From contig CAJNYU010003841.1 of the NCBI GenBank assembly GCA_905331475.1, positions 85,772 to 149,771 on the forward strand: a stretch of DNA of 64,000 nucleotides. Reading direction: 5' to 3'. Both the position numbers and the translations under genes were made by a program. The notes under the pieces are model-generated. The model had not been told where the DNA came from, made no database searches, and was given only the letters and a program-made list of their open reading frames with translations. Positions within the stretch are counted from its first letter, which is position 1, and each line of letters starts with the position of its first letter. The DNA is from Rotaria socialis. Taxonomy: Eukaryota; Rotifera; Eurotatoria; Philodinida; Philodinidae. Positions 48,407-59,725 of this stretch are shown one piece after another.

Positions 48407-48833
48407 ACGTAAAAGAATTAAAATTGATATCAGATTAAAAATGATTAATAATTGATCATAATCATTCGATTTTAATCGAAACTATTCGAAAAAATAAAAA
48501 AATTCATTGAGTATAACGATTAGTTCCGATTATAATCAATAAAAAGTTCAAAGATATCGATAATAATTTATTTTTCTTTGTGATAAATGAAAATCATCAC
48601 GTAATTTTCGTCGATTTGCATCGATGATCATCAATTTTTGTTACGAAGATTTAATCGACTATAATTGGAACTAATGGCAATAATCAACGAAAACGTAATT
48701 TTTCGGTTCGTGTCGATTAAAATTCTTCAAAAACTTATTAAAAATCGATAAAAATCGTGTAATTATAATCAATTATTAATCAATTTTTCATCGATTTTAA
48801 TCTGATTTCAATTCAAATATTTTTACATGGGTA
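48407..48833. mobile_element. Foldback MITE built of TTAATCGATT words, nested
   Basis: Left end CCCACGTAAAAGAATTAAAA at about 48408 pairs with the complement of the right end (CCCATGTAAAAATATTTGAA, ending at about 48833). Both are followed by ATCAGATTAAAA. The interior is dominated by AATCGATT-like words on both strands. It sits inside the larger GGCGGCGGA-bounded repeat block. Related sequence occurs at 46488-46530 and about 58715-58945. Confidence 0.7.
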
Positions 48834-49052
48834 GACCTGTCTTGGTTGAAAAATTGAGCCTACCCTAGACTGAAATCGTTCCGCCGCCCCTGTCCGTAGA
48901 ACATATCGCAAAATGTTTTACAGTAATACTAATATATGTGCTTATGAAAGTTTTTATTTATTATCTTTGATGTAGAAACAAAAGATGATCTTACACAATT
49001 TATTTTTATTTTTTACAAAAAATGACGAATGAAATTTTTTTCTATGTCTTAA

Positions 49053-52000
49053 TCAAAACCAGACAGTAAGTCCGGAAGCACCTTCTTCAACAACAATATA
49101 CGGTTGTTTATTTAGTGATAAAGCAAGAATACGATTTTTCAATTGTTCAATAAATGAAGATTGTTTCATTTGTGCCGAATCAAGATCATAAACAGCTTGA
49201 TAATGACGACGTCGAAAACAAAAAGAAAAGTCAGAAATCATTGGTGCTACGTCTGCAATGATTTGACAGCTTGTATCATCTGGAGAAATATGCATATTGT
49301 ACAAAAGCACACGCAAAGAATTTAGCTCTGGCAAACTTGACAGTTTACGTAAGGCAGTCCAATCACAAGTTGCAAAATTTGTACATTGATGATGAAGAGT
49401 TATTTGAATAGATCGAATATTTTTTGAAAGTTGAAAACTATTCAACGAGTCGAGACTGTCTGTGAGAATAAGATGACGAAGATTCGGTAAATTCATCGAA
49501 ACTTGTCTATCACATCGTAATAAATGAAGTTCGAAAATTTCATTTGAAGAAATAAGATGAGAGAAGAAAGTAGCAGACGATGGAAGATTGTCTGACATAT
49601 TTTATTTAATAATTCGAGAAGAATGAATTTTATTTGTTGGAAAATACGATGAAAATACTTGTATTTCACTAATACATCTATCTGGAACACATAATTCAAA
49701 AAATTCCTTGAAAATCCATGGCAATGTGTAGAATAGATGTTGTCGACTTTTGGTTTGTTTCGTTCGCTAAAATGACAAAATATCAAAAAGAAAAGTCTAT
49801 CATTGAAGTAACCTGTTATACGTAGTTTCAAAATGAAGACTTACATAGTTTTGACCAGGAGTTATGAACGGATGACTACCAGGCCAAGATTCAGAAATAA
49901 ATGTTGCACTAACTATTTGATTAGAATGAAGTTTATTATTATGTAGTATATATTCACGAAGTTCCATATGTGATCGATCATCATTGATAATAAAAGTATA
50001 ATGAACATCAATATGACGAAAATCTGTAAACAGTGCTGAACGATTCATTTCAACAAGATCATTAACATCAATTACAACAGAAAAATTCATTCGTCGTAAT
50101 ATAGGCATAATACGAGAAGAAGTTAAGGCATCAATAAATTTCCATTCCTCAATACAATGCCAAACAAAAGATTTGGTAAAACTAAATATGTGTAATGCTT
50201 TCATTTCAGGTAAAAGATTTGTATCACATAAACTATATTCCATATCACTACAGTGATCATTCAATGTTATGTGTAATCGTTGTAATGTATGTGCTAATGG
50301 TTCAGTCGACATGATCATTAATAAGGCATGTGTTGTAGAGAGTGTAAGAGTTAAATTGATTAATGGTGTTTGTATCGTTTTAAAATTCCAACGATGTAAG
50401 AAAAAAGATTCTGCCGTTCCTAGATCAAGTGAACGAAGAGCAGGCAGATGATGAAAAACTTCAGTAATGAAATCACATAAATTCCATGCTGGATAACACA
50501 CTTCTTGGAATATACCACACTTAATGAAACAAAAATTAAATGTTAAAAAAAATACTTATAAAAGTGTGATATAGATTGAAATTTGAAAATTTTTCTTTGA
50601 TTATCAAATATTCTATAAGAATAAAAAGTTTCTTTAAAGCTATCATACTCTCACCACCTTTCCGGACATAAAAAAAATGTTTTCGACGTTTTATTTTTCA
50701 GCAACATGAATACTGTGAGGTGTTCTCCATTGATATTCAGAGAAACTTCTTTTAGAAGTCTCTTAGACTTCGAAGGCAGCAATTTTCAAGATCAGCCTAT
50801 CTTAAAAAACTCAATTTGTATTGTTGTTTGAATTTCGTCTTTGTGTTTGATTTACTTATATTATAAAAGAAGTAAAGGCATAAAAATAAATATTCTCTGT
50901 ACGTAGACAACAAGCTTACCGGGTGCGCAGTAGTCAAAAAGCTAGAAAGATTTAGATAGGATGAAAAAAAAGATAAATATTCCGGAGAAAAACGAAAGTG
51001 AATTTTCTTTTGCATTATTTATTGAAGTCAAATTTTTAATCAAATAGAGTATTGTTACATCTAAGTTTTTCGGCCAAGATAAGAGGGATCGAGCTGAAAA
51101 TTTTTCCACATAGACTAATCAATATTTGGAACATGTAGCTGTTTTTATTTTAAAAACTTTTGCTCGAATGACTTTCGGTAGCTTTCACAAAAAATTGTCT
51201 TCGTAGAAAAACAAGAGTTTTTTTAATGGGTGTGTGACGGATTTTTTTTTTTTATTGAAACTCCCAAAGATATAATCTTATAGAAGATAGTATCTAGGAA
51301 TTTTGAGTTTAGTATAATTTTTGCTCTACTCTACAAGATGTTTGCATGAAAGTTTCAAACTTTCACATGCGCTATTCTTCAGAAAGAAGAATGTCGAGCG
51401 AATATTTCTTGTGTGGCAGTATTTTGAGCACCAAAATCTTTCGCCATTAATTTTATCATTTACACGCTTGGAAAAAATAAGTTGTAGTCTGTATTTTGGG
51501 AATATCTTTATCATAGCAGGGTATTTTGTTTTAAAAACGATCATATATTCTGAAAGCAATGAAGGCATCCTCATGTCCACACTCCCACAGACTTTATTTT
51601 GTCACTGTCAACAACATTAGTTTTTAAAATTTTTCATCCCTACAGAATTATCTTTTGAAAAAAAGTAATTATATATTCTGATAGAGTTCGGAATTCTCTA
51701 TCATCTTGTACTTTTGAAACAAAAATCTATATGTAGTCAAAAAGCTACTTAATTTTAAAGTTTGTCAAGAAGCATGTCGAAATAATACTCGAATTATTCT
51801 TCACTACATAACTGCACAATAGTTAACCAATGTAGTACACGATAACAGAGAACTTCAAGCTCTATAAAAATCTATGATTGCTTTTTACAAGTAAATTTTC
51901 TAATAACAATAATAAATTTAAGAAGAGGACTCCAGAAACAACGAAAAATGCATGTTTTACATACTTGTCAATTGGTGGTGCGTTCACTGTACTCAAATTT

Positions 52001-54584
52001 TCTTTTCGATAAATGAATATAAGAAGATAAGTAAATATACTTGGTGATAGAAAATTTCAAGCTCTATTAGAATATATAAATGCTTTTCTTCAAAAAGTAA
52101 TTCTGTAGTGATGAAAAATTTTAAAAACTAATTTTGGTGACAGTGACAAAATAAAGTCTATGGGAATCCTGACATGACGGTGTCTTCATTACACTCAATT
52201 GTTTTTGGTAATACATATATTTAAAACGAAAAGGCAAATATACAGCTTGATAGAAAACTCCACACGATTTCAGAATATATGATTATTTTTTAACAAATAC
52301 GTTACTATGATAACGATATTCCCAAAATACACTAGACTACAACTTATTTTTTTCCAGGCGTATATGTCTCAACAAAGAATGTGGATATATGATATTGTTC
52401 TTGTTCATATTCAATCACTTATTTAAAACAGATGAATATTGACCTATTAAGAAGCTTGTTAAAGCAATTATGTGTTACGTGTTATTCACATACCAGTATA
52501 GTATATGAACGATTGTTTTGTCAAAGTGATCGTTCAGAGATCGAATTCTTTACTTTTTAGAAAAGCTTGGTATTGCAACCCTTTCGAGGGTAAAATATGG
52601 AACTCACGCTATGGTCTGTAATGATAGGGGAGCTGAAAAACTTCGACTATTGATCTTCCCCTTAAAAAAAGTCAGTTTTTGTCAGAATGACCGAAATTAA
52701 GATAAACGCAGAGGGCAATAGCCCGTGATCTGATCTTTGACAAACGACAAAAAATTGTTATTTGGCACCTCTTTTTTTTCCAAAAATTTTTGAACATTTT
52801 CGCCATCACTTATTCGAAAAATAAGCTGCTTTTAGAAGAAATCCAAAATCTTTTTCTTTTTTTCTCATTTTATAAGTTTTTGATCACGCCTCCCAGGATT
52901 CTTGAAGGAGCTTCATTGTAGCCAATAGTTTCTTTTTCTTTGAAAGACCGTATAAAACTGCAGTGCCTATGAAAGCTGGTTCTTTTATTATTAAGCTTTG
53001 CTTTTATTATATATACAAACATTTATATAATTAGAGCACCATTTGTAAAGAGTTTTTTTTGAGTCATTGAACCCCCGATCAAATTTTTCGTTAAAAAGTA
53101 ATACTTTAAAAAAGTCGCTTTCATAGACACTGCATTTTGTCACACGCATTCAAACAAAGAAAAAATATTAAATGTATAGCCTGACGATCGTAGAGAAGTT
53201 ATGGAGATGAAATTAGCCATTTTTTGACCTGTTGTTTGGTCAATATCTCCTTCAACCCTCATGATAAGGGCCATCAATTTTACCAGTCTCTCCCCCTACA
53301 TATTTTCAAAATTCCATACCATTCGAACGTTCCTAGTCTGAGATCGATTTTGAAGGAGCAGCTTGAACACTTACACTAACTATTTTTCTTCGTAAATATA
53401 TGTCAGTTTTCCAAAAACTAATATTTCTATTCAAACATATTTAAAATATAACAACGCATTTCATTGAATAGTAATCAGTAATTCTTTTTGGTAAATAAGT
53501 TTAAGATAAGCTTTTTGCTTACAAAGACTCTACATATTTTACTTTGTTGGGATACTGTATAAAATAGAATAGTTGAATGCATTTTTCTTATTCTATTGAT
53601 TAGGTGAGATTGTTGTATGTCTTTTATTTTTTGTATAACCTATTTTATTTTTGTACGTGAACGCTAGAAGCTATAGTTGATTCAATGAAAAATTGTTTAT
53701 TTAGTTTCTTTCTAAACATAAATAAAAAGCGCAAAAACAGCTTGAGTCGACTTGAACAAATAGTTTGACTGGCTCAAGTGCAGTTTAAGCACGCTGCCAT
53801 TGTTTATGTATATGTAGCTGAACAGGAAAAAAATTGTTGGACAATAAAATGACAGTGTGCTTAAACTGCAGTTGAACCCTTTTCGCATATAATACGATAT
53901 CATTGTCGGAGTTGAAAACTTTCATTTGAAATTTTAATATTTTTGACATAAAAGTCATTTAATGTTTTTGAAAATGAATCAAAAAACATTGATAAATAGA
54001 AAAAAGTTTGTATCTGTATATTTCGTCTTTTTTTTTCTATATACTGAATTCATAGTGTTAAAATAATTTTGTACTGTACTTACTGTTTCAAAATACTGGC
54101 TTGATTCAACTGTAAGATGAGTTAATGTATTGGCATGTTGTTGTGCAAATTTGAAAACATCAACCAAGTCTTGTACACCTTTCACTTTCAAAGTTCTCAA
54201 ATTTGGTAAATAAGGCCAAGTTTTTAGTTGAAGAGATGATCCATAACAGTCAATAACAAGTGATTGTATTTCATTTAATCGAAGTAAAGATAAAAATGTT
54301 TGAAATTGACAGTAACGAGTAGATGATAAATTAACATGATGATAAAAACCTCGTTCAATTAATAATTTTGTCAGATGAATATTGAGCTTACTGAAAGACC
54401 ACAAAGCATCAGCACAAGAGAGATAAGAAAGTATTTCAATAAATGCTAGATCAGGTAAATTATGGAAGCGACTTAACATTGTTATCAATTCTACAAATAC
54501 GGCTAATAAAAAGTTCATTCTCTTTTTCTCACCGTTCATATAATATTTCATCGTCGACGTCCGTTTTGTTATTTTTCTCTTCAT
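49053..54584 (-). CDS. F-box / leucine-rich family protein with one in-frame stop
   Basis: Reconstructed from three exons with matching phase 0: 54584-54084, 50519-49845 and 49766-49053. Exon 1 carries the F-box-like segment (FHNLPDLAFIEILSYL, then SCADALWSFSKLN). The rest is leucine-rich with LPALRSLDLGTAESF, LPEMKALHIFSF, LFYTLPWIFKEFFEL, NLRHLILTDSLDSLNSF and a C-terminal GASGLTVWF. I recall it as a large bdelloid family; F-box proteins are substrate receptors of SCF ubiquitin ligases. The model is 630 codons, with TAA at 49604-49602 in frame, immediately before an ATG. It may be a pseudogene, a read error, or give a truncated product. A 42-bp in-frame intron (54532-54491) may also be removed from exon 1. 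Intron 1 is 3564 bp and filled with repeats. Confidence 0.6.
51463..52359. repeat. Large imperfect palindrome in the F-box gene intron
   Basis: The left arm, about 51463-51706, matches the complement of the right arm, about 52041-52359. Shared blocks include GGAAAAAATAAGTTGTAGTC, TATTTTGGGAATATC, ATCATATATTCTGAAA, AGACTTTATTTTGTCACTGT and TTTTTAAAATTTTTCATC. The right arm has about 75 extra bases. The central spacer is about 330 bp. No coding frame. It is probably a foldback transposon copy; a related fragment lies at about 55155-55195. Confidence 0.7.
53770..53880. mobile_element. Short palindromic MITE-like repeat, about 110 bp
   Basis: GGCTCAAGTGCAGTTTAAGC near the left end pairs with GCTTAAACTGCAGTTGAACC at the right end, with CACGCTGCCATTGT / ACAATAAAATGACAGTGTG inside. 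It lies in the 3.5-kb intron of the F-box gene. No clear target duplication. Confidence 0.55.
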
Positions 54585-55520
54585 TATGTTTGACAACCGA
54601 CAATGATATTAGTTCAATATGCTCATTTATTGAACGAAAAAAGACAAAAAAAAAAACATCAATGATCGGCTATTATGTCTATATGAATGATGAATTACAG
54701 AATGATTTTAATATATTGAATAACCAATGAAACACAGTCACCTTCGCAACTCTGAACTTTATTCTTGGAAAAACAGTGTGGTTTAGTCCACTTCGAAAAT
54801 ATTTCTCCTTAACAATAATAAATTATTTCTTAATTAATATATACGTATATGCTAGGAAAAAATGTTTGAAAAAACAATATTCACAGATGTAAACACGCTT
54901 CATAAATTACTCGTAGATGTTTATAGAACTTGGTTAAAATTCCTTATCTATATGTTTCAAAAAGACTATTTGTGAATCTTAATTTTAACATTTAAATTCG
55001 CTAATGAGTAACATTGCCCAAATTTTACAATTCATCTTTCGAATGAAGGTGAAATCGTAGTACTATATATACACACCCAGAAAAAAATAGTTTGAGTATC
55101 TATTTCGAATATATTGTCATCATAGAAACATGTTTTTAAAAACTAATTACATGTTATGAAAGCGTGCGGAGTTTTCTATCACTCTATATATTTATGTTTT
55201 AGTTTGTATTTGTGTAATTACATTTATAATTGAAGTGCGTTTTAGTAAAATCATAAGTGAAAATTCTTTTCATAGTTGTTTTCAAAAAAGAATACACTAA
55301 TAAAAATTAACTTACAACAGGATATCAATATGCAAGGACAATTTAAAGAAATGAGCTGGCTTGAGTACTCATCGAAGTTTGAGAGAAACCTTTACCGAGT
55401 AATATATCCCGTATATCGGATTACACTTTATGTTGGTTATTTACACTTGCTTATATAGAAAAAAAAATTCATTACCTAAAACATGTGAAATCAAGAAAGG
55501 TTCAATCCTTGTATCGACAT
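54585..55520. other. Spacer upstream of F-box gene and SNX25-like remnant
   Basis: AT-rich. It includes a fragment (about 55155-55195, GCGTGCGGAGTTTTCTATCA) related to the palindrome at 51.5-52.4 kb. No further sorting-nexin exon could be recognised here. Confidence 0.4.
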
Positions 55521-55998
55521 TCTATTTGATGAATAAGGTCGTTTACTTGAATTAATTCGTATGACATCAGTTCAATTTATTCGTGTGACATGGAAGTAAA
55601 ATAAATCGACAAGTACATCGTTATATTGTCCGTTTATTTCAAGAAGAATATGTAGTCAAATCTTTAATTATATGACGAGATACATTTTGGCCAAAGACTA
55701 CCTGTTAAAAGACAAACACGTACAGATAACGAAAGACGAGAACGAAGACAACAAACTAAACAACAGTTATTATCCAATATACTAGATTTTGATATTAGGA
55801 GAAAATTTTGATAAAAAAAAAGATATTTATTTTGTTCGTAATTTTTTCGTCCAGAAATTTTTTCGTTGATATTCTCTTTGGATAATGCAAGATTAGGTGC
55901 AAAATGTTTATTCGAACTTTTTCAAGATGCCCCACTAAATAAACATCTTTGCTATGTAAGAAATAAGATGAAGAGTTTATTATTTTTCTATTTGATAG

Positions 55999-57753
55999 CA
56001 TAGATGTCCATCGCGGTAGAAAATCTGCCGCTGCCGCGCTGAAATCGAACCTCACCGCACCGCTGCGCCTAATAAAAAACCTGCTGCTGTCGTGACATTA
56101 TGAACAGGATAATCTTTAGAACATTCTGTCTTCCAAACACTGAACACAGGTAGTTTCAAGTACTTTCTTATTTTCATTATTGGAGTTAAAACTGGTTGAA
56201 TGAGTTACAACTCGATTCATCCCACTCAGTTGAAATGGTTGAAATAGTTATAACCTATTTTATTTCCAACGGTGCTTATTTTTGCCTTAGGATTATTTCA
56301 TGCTGTGGCAGACATAGAATTATAGGACTTACTTTTCGTGAAACGTGAGGATCTAAATAACAGCGCACTTCATCATTAGATGAAAATCTTTTTTTTTGAC
56401 AAAAAACAAAAAATACTTCACATTTTTAAGATCGTTTTAGAAGAGCGAGCTCTTTTTTAAAGCACTTTCTATGTTTTTTCCATAGAGCACCATTATTAGA
56501 AAGTTAAGTGTGTCAATTTGTAGCTGCCGATGTTACGGGTAAGAAGTCCTATGGTTCTATATCTGTGGAAACATGAAAGAATGCTATGGTGAAATTAAGA
56601 AAGTACTCGGGAGTACTTGCGGTCAGTGTCTGCTGTCTTCTAATAAAAAAAAACATGCATATGTATTATAAAATTGGTAGATGACGAAACCGCTTACAAT
56701 TACGCATTCATTAAGGCTTCAGCGGAATAATAAGCATACATTGAATAATCAAAACCGTCTGAAATCACAAGATTCTTAATTATATAGAAAAAATGGTATA
56801 GATCGAATAAGATATTCGTTCTCCATTCGCACAAAGGATACTTCGCAGTAGAAAGAGCTAGAAATTATTGAAACTTGGACTCAGCAAGAGATTATATAGT
56901 AGCAAAGGAGCAAAATGATATAGAATGAGATATTATGATCGTGAATACTACGATTTATTAGTTAGATATGTATGAGTTCCAAGAAAATATTTTGCCTGTC
57001 ATTGATACAAAAACAGGAATCATATCTGTTGTAAAAAAAAGACTCCGGAGAATCGATTCAACTATTTAGTATATTTTTCTTATTTTTGAAAATTAATTTC
57101 ATATAAAAATCTTCGAGAAGAAAGTAATCATTTGCTCGTTGAATGAGTTTATTTTGCGTTTCCTAAGACCTCTCGAGTATTTCTGATAGCCAGCATGCTA
57201 TTCACTTCATCAGGTGATAGTTTCTGTGTTCTGTTGTTTAATACAATCCCATTGTAACAAAAAACTCTTTCGGTTTTTAAAGATGTAACAGGTAACGAAA
57301 AAGCTTTCGGGAAAAATATTTCAAAAAAGGAAATTCCGAAGATGCCAATTCACTTGACCAAAAGTTAGTAATAAGTTAGTATTCCTTAGCGAGAAACGCT
57401 AACGCTACGAAAATTATTCATATTGATCGGTATATCAATTATGATACGATAGAATATATATCTCTGAAACTTTATTGACATGCTCTCAACTAAGATCACC
57501 ATATAATCATACGATGCTGCCGCTTGTATTTTCTCTTACACGATGAAAGAGGGATTGAAATCTCTTGATTGAGACAAAAAAGTCGCTATAATAAGAATCA
57601 CAATAGAACTATAATCTCAAGTATTATAGATAGCCGCAGGAAAAGCTTAACAAATTTTTTCAAAATATCGACCGCTCCAGCGCCGCGACGGTAAAAAAAT
57701 AAGTAGCCGCTACCACGACGGCGGTAGCGGCAGCACCGCCATGGACATCTATG
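55999..57753. mobile_element. hAT transposon, 1755 bp, degenerate
   Basis: Flanked by perfect 8-bp duplications TTTGATAG (55991-55998 and 57754-57761). Terminal inverted repeats start CATAGATGTCCATCGCGG (left) and CATAGATGTCCATGGCGG (right complement) and continue with GC-rich GCCGCTGCCGC-like subterminal repeats near 56025-56075 and 57660-57745. A minus-strand fragment encodes the hAT C-terminal dimerisation domain. It is inserted in the last intron of the SNX25-like remnant. Confidence 0.9.
57149..57298 (-). pseudogene. hAT transposase fragment, C-terminal dimerisation domain
   Basis: Open on the minus strand from 57298 to a TAA at 57151-57149. It reads SLPVTSLKTERVFCYNGIVL, then NNRTQKLSPDEVNSMLAIRN and a short tail. 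The hAT dimerisation signature (P-x-T-S-x-x-x-E-R-x-F-S/C-x-x-G, then R-x-x-L-S-P) is clear. The rest of the transposase, which should lie between here and about 57.65 kb on the minus strand and downstream, is not open, so the element is probably inactive. Confidence 0.75.
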
Positions 57754-57834
57754 TTTGATAGTGGGTTTTGTTTTCAGAAATTAATAATGCTGTTTATCAC
57801 TAAAATATTTCCGGAATCACAGATGAAATTATAA

Positions 57835-58539
57835 TTGTGGTTTTCTTTTGATATTTAAAGTGCAATTGAGATTATTAATTTGAATAAAATAAAAATCTTT
57901 TGTTTTTATGGAATAATAAAAATTGAAGTATATTATGCTGCTTAGGTTAACCTTATGCTCGCGATGGCATAGAATATTCGTCTTGTCAAATAGCGTCAGT
58001 AGAATGATCATATGCATTTCATTTTATGACGAATAATTTGATCAGTTTAGTGATCATTGTAAGAAACGAGAGAGTTGAATGATTTGAAAATTTGTACTTT
58101 ATCCTTCTACAAAAGAAGAAGATATGTACAGATATTTTTAACAACATGTATAATTTAGACATAAAAAAAACATCTTTAATCTCTTCTTATATATTCAATA
58201 TGCATGTATTTTATTGGCAATACGTATTGCTTTCGATTTCTAATATGATAAGATTTACAAAAAAAGAAAAAAAACATGCATGATGTATGTCATATTTCAT
58301 TTGATCATCCAAGGCTCATTGTAAGACGTAGCCAATTGTTTATGATCTTTTGTGTTCGAATCTGTCAATTATTTCTAATGCTAGAAAACAAGAACATTAA
58401 ATGATGACTAATATTATAAATTATTTTACTTTATATTGGGATTAAGTTTGTATATTTTTTTTAATGTATTCGATGCTGGATTCATCGTATTTGACGAAAT
58501 TTTCTTTCTGAATATGAATTGTATTCATGTTTTTCACGT
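57835..58539. other. AT-rich spacer
   Basis: No supportable gene except a protein-like minus-strand stretch at about 58440-58550 that is discussed under the zinc-binding gene. Confidence 0.4.
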
Positions 58540-59725
58540 TTATGCCACAATCTATGCAGCAGAAGTAGAACACAGAAATATGTAGAAGTTAAATATTGAT
58601 GAATAGTAAACACTTACTCCTATTGTTTTATTGGTAAGAGCCAGTGGCGTAGCGAGGATTTTTTGAGCGTTGGGCCGCTTCCCAGCTAAATTATTTTGAG
58701 ACATGGGCTGTATTGGGCAATTGAAAATTGATGAAAATTAATTGAAGATTTTTTTACGCATAACGGACAGAAATCAATTGAAACCGGGTTTTTTTCATGA
58801 ATTTTAATCGAAATTGATCAAAATAATCAATGAAATTTTGATTTTTTCGATTATTTTTGATTAAAAATTGACTAAAAGGTGCATGATTTTAATCAATTTT
58901 TAATCATTTTGTAATCGATTTTAATTTGACTATACCCTTAATTGTTTTACATGCGATTCCATTACTGTTACTACTAATTCCTAAGTGAAATTTTCAAACG
59001 GCACTCATTAACATCTTCTTTTGCGAATTGGAATTTTTGTTAATCAAATTGCGAAAGTATTGTCCACACTTATACCGTTCAAGTATTCGGTTTAAGCTGC
59101 GTCTGTCGTTTGCGTTCAAAAGAATTATATGTTCTCTCGCAATATTCATAAATATACACTGATATCTTTATCACCAACTTTAAGTGAGGACATAAGTTTG
59201 TTTCAGGTTAAAATATGATAGAATTGTCATTATTTTGATTATTGCTTCGGTGGAAAATATCGTCAATTGACTTTTCTCGATCATTTGAATATATTTCACC
59301 AGCAATCAGCGTTATAAAATAACATCATCTACGTTTTTAAACGTGCATGCATGTATATCAATATTTTTCGGTGTTGGGCCATTGCTATTGCCTAAAAAAT
59401 CTATTGGGCAATAAACTTTTAACCGTTGGGCAATTGCCCAATGGCCACCCCCCTGGCTACGCCACTGGTAAGAGCATAATAATCAGCTCGGATGTATCTA
59501 CGACATGCATCACATTGATCACCAAATGCAAGTTTTATTAAAGCACCATCTAGAATAAAATTATTTGAGCATAAGTATCTGTTATGATTTTCGATTACCT
59601 TTTTCAGACAAATTTAAGCGTTTTGCCAGTTCATCACGTCGATCGGAACATCGTTTACACATATGTTGACGAGTAGCACCCATTTGAAATTTTGTATTAC
59701 ACGTGATACAATTGAATTCACTCAT
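58540..59725 (-). pseudogene. Small zinc-binding protein gene split by a hAT-type element
   Basis: Exon 1 is 59725-59599 (ATG; CITCNTKF, then MCKRCSDRRDELAKR). The intron is 59598-59550 (49 bp, GT-AG). Exon 2 starts at 59549 (GALIKLAFGDQCDACRRYIR, then ADYYALT) and is interrupted at 59467 by an 826-bp element. The exon resumes at 58633-58618 (NKTIG), followed by a GTAAGT donor and an acceptor at 58553-58552. Three C-x2-C pairs suggest a zinc ribbon or treble-clef fold; the family was not recognised. With the element present, the frame runs 14 residues into it and stops. The third exon gives only IVA-stop in the spliced phase, while another phase stays open for 34 codons (to 58443), suggesting either drift after inactivation or a misread junction. 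Confidence 0.6.
58642..59467. mobile_element. hAT-type nonautonomous element, 826 bp, in an exon
   Basis: Perfect 8-bp duplications GTAAGAGC (58634-58641 and 59468-59475). Terminal inverted repeats CAGTGGCGTAGC, then GAGG on the left and CAGG on the right complement, which is a typical hAT end. Subterminal TGGGCAATTG/TTGGGC words occur at both ends. The interior at about 58715-58945 carries AATCGATT-rich sequence related to the foldback MITE at 48.4 kb, so it may contain a nested insertion. No transposase. Confidence 0.92.

Larger units (their letters stand above)
55528..57834 (+). pseudogene. Sorting nexin 25-like, C-terminal (Nexin_C) exons, decayed
   Basis: SNX25-type proteins carry PXA, RGS, PX and Nexin_C domains. 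Only the Nexin_C end is seen. In order: RLLELIRMTSVQFIRVT (from about 55528); after a frameshift INRQVHRYIVRLFQEEYVV; an in-frame TGA; RDTFWPK; another frameshift; LPVKRQTRTDNERRERR then QQTKQQLLSNIL (to about 55793); DNARLGAKCLFELFQDAPLN then KHLCY (ending at 55955 with a GTAAGA donor); and a final exon 57778-57834 reading KLIMLFITKIFPESQMKL. The order and the last splice phase match SNX25 (NARHG..., NKHLLY..., CPEL...). The stop, two frameshifts and lack of a donor after LLSNIL indicate a pseudogene. The last intron contains a complete hAT insertion. Nothing upstream of Nexin_C was recognised. Confidence 0.68.

Noticed and set aside
49767..49821. Alternative 55-bp second intron for the F-box gene (donor at 49821)
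   Set aside because: It keeps a different frame that cannot connect to the conserved downstream part; the donor at 49844 gives phase 0 and a continuous family-like reading.
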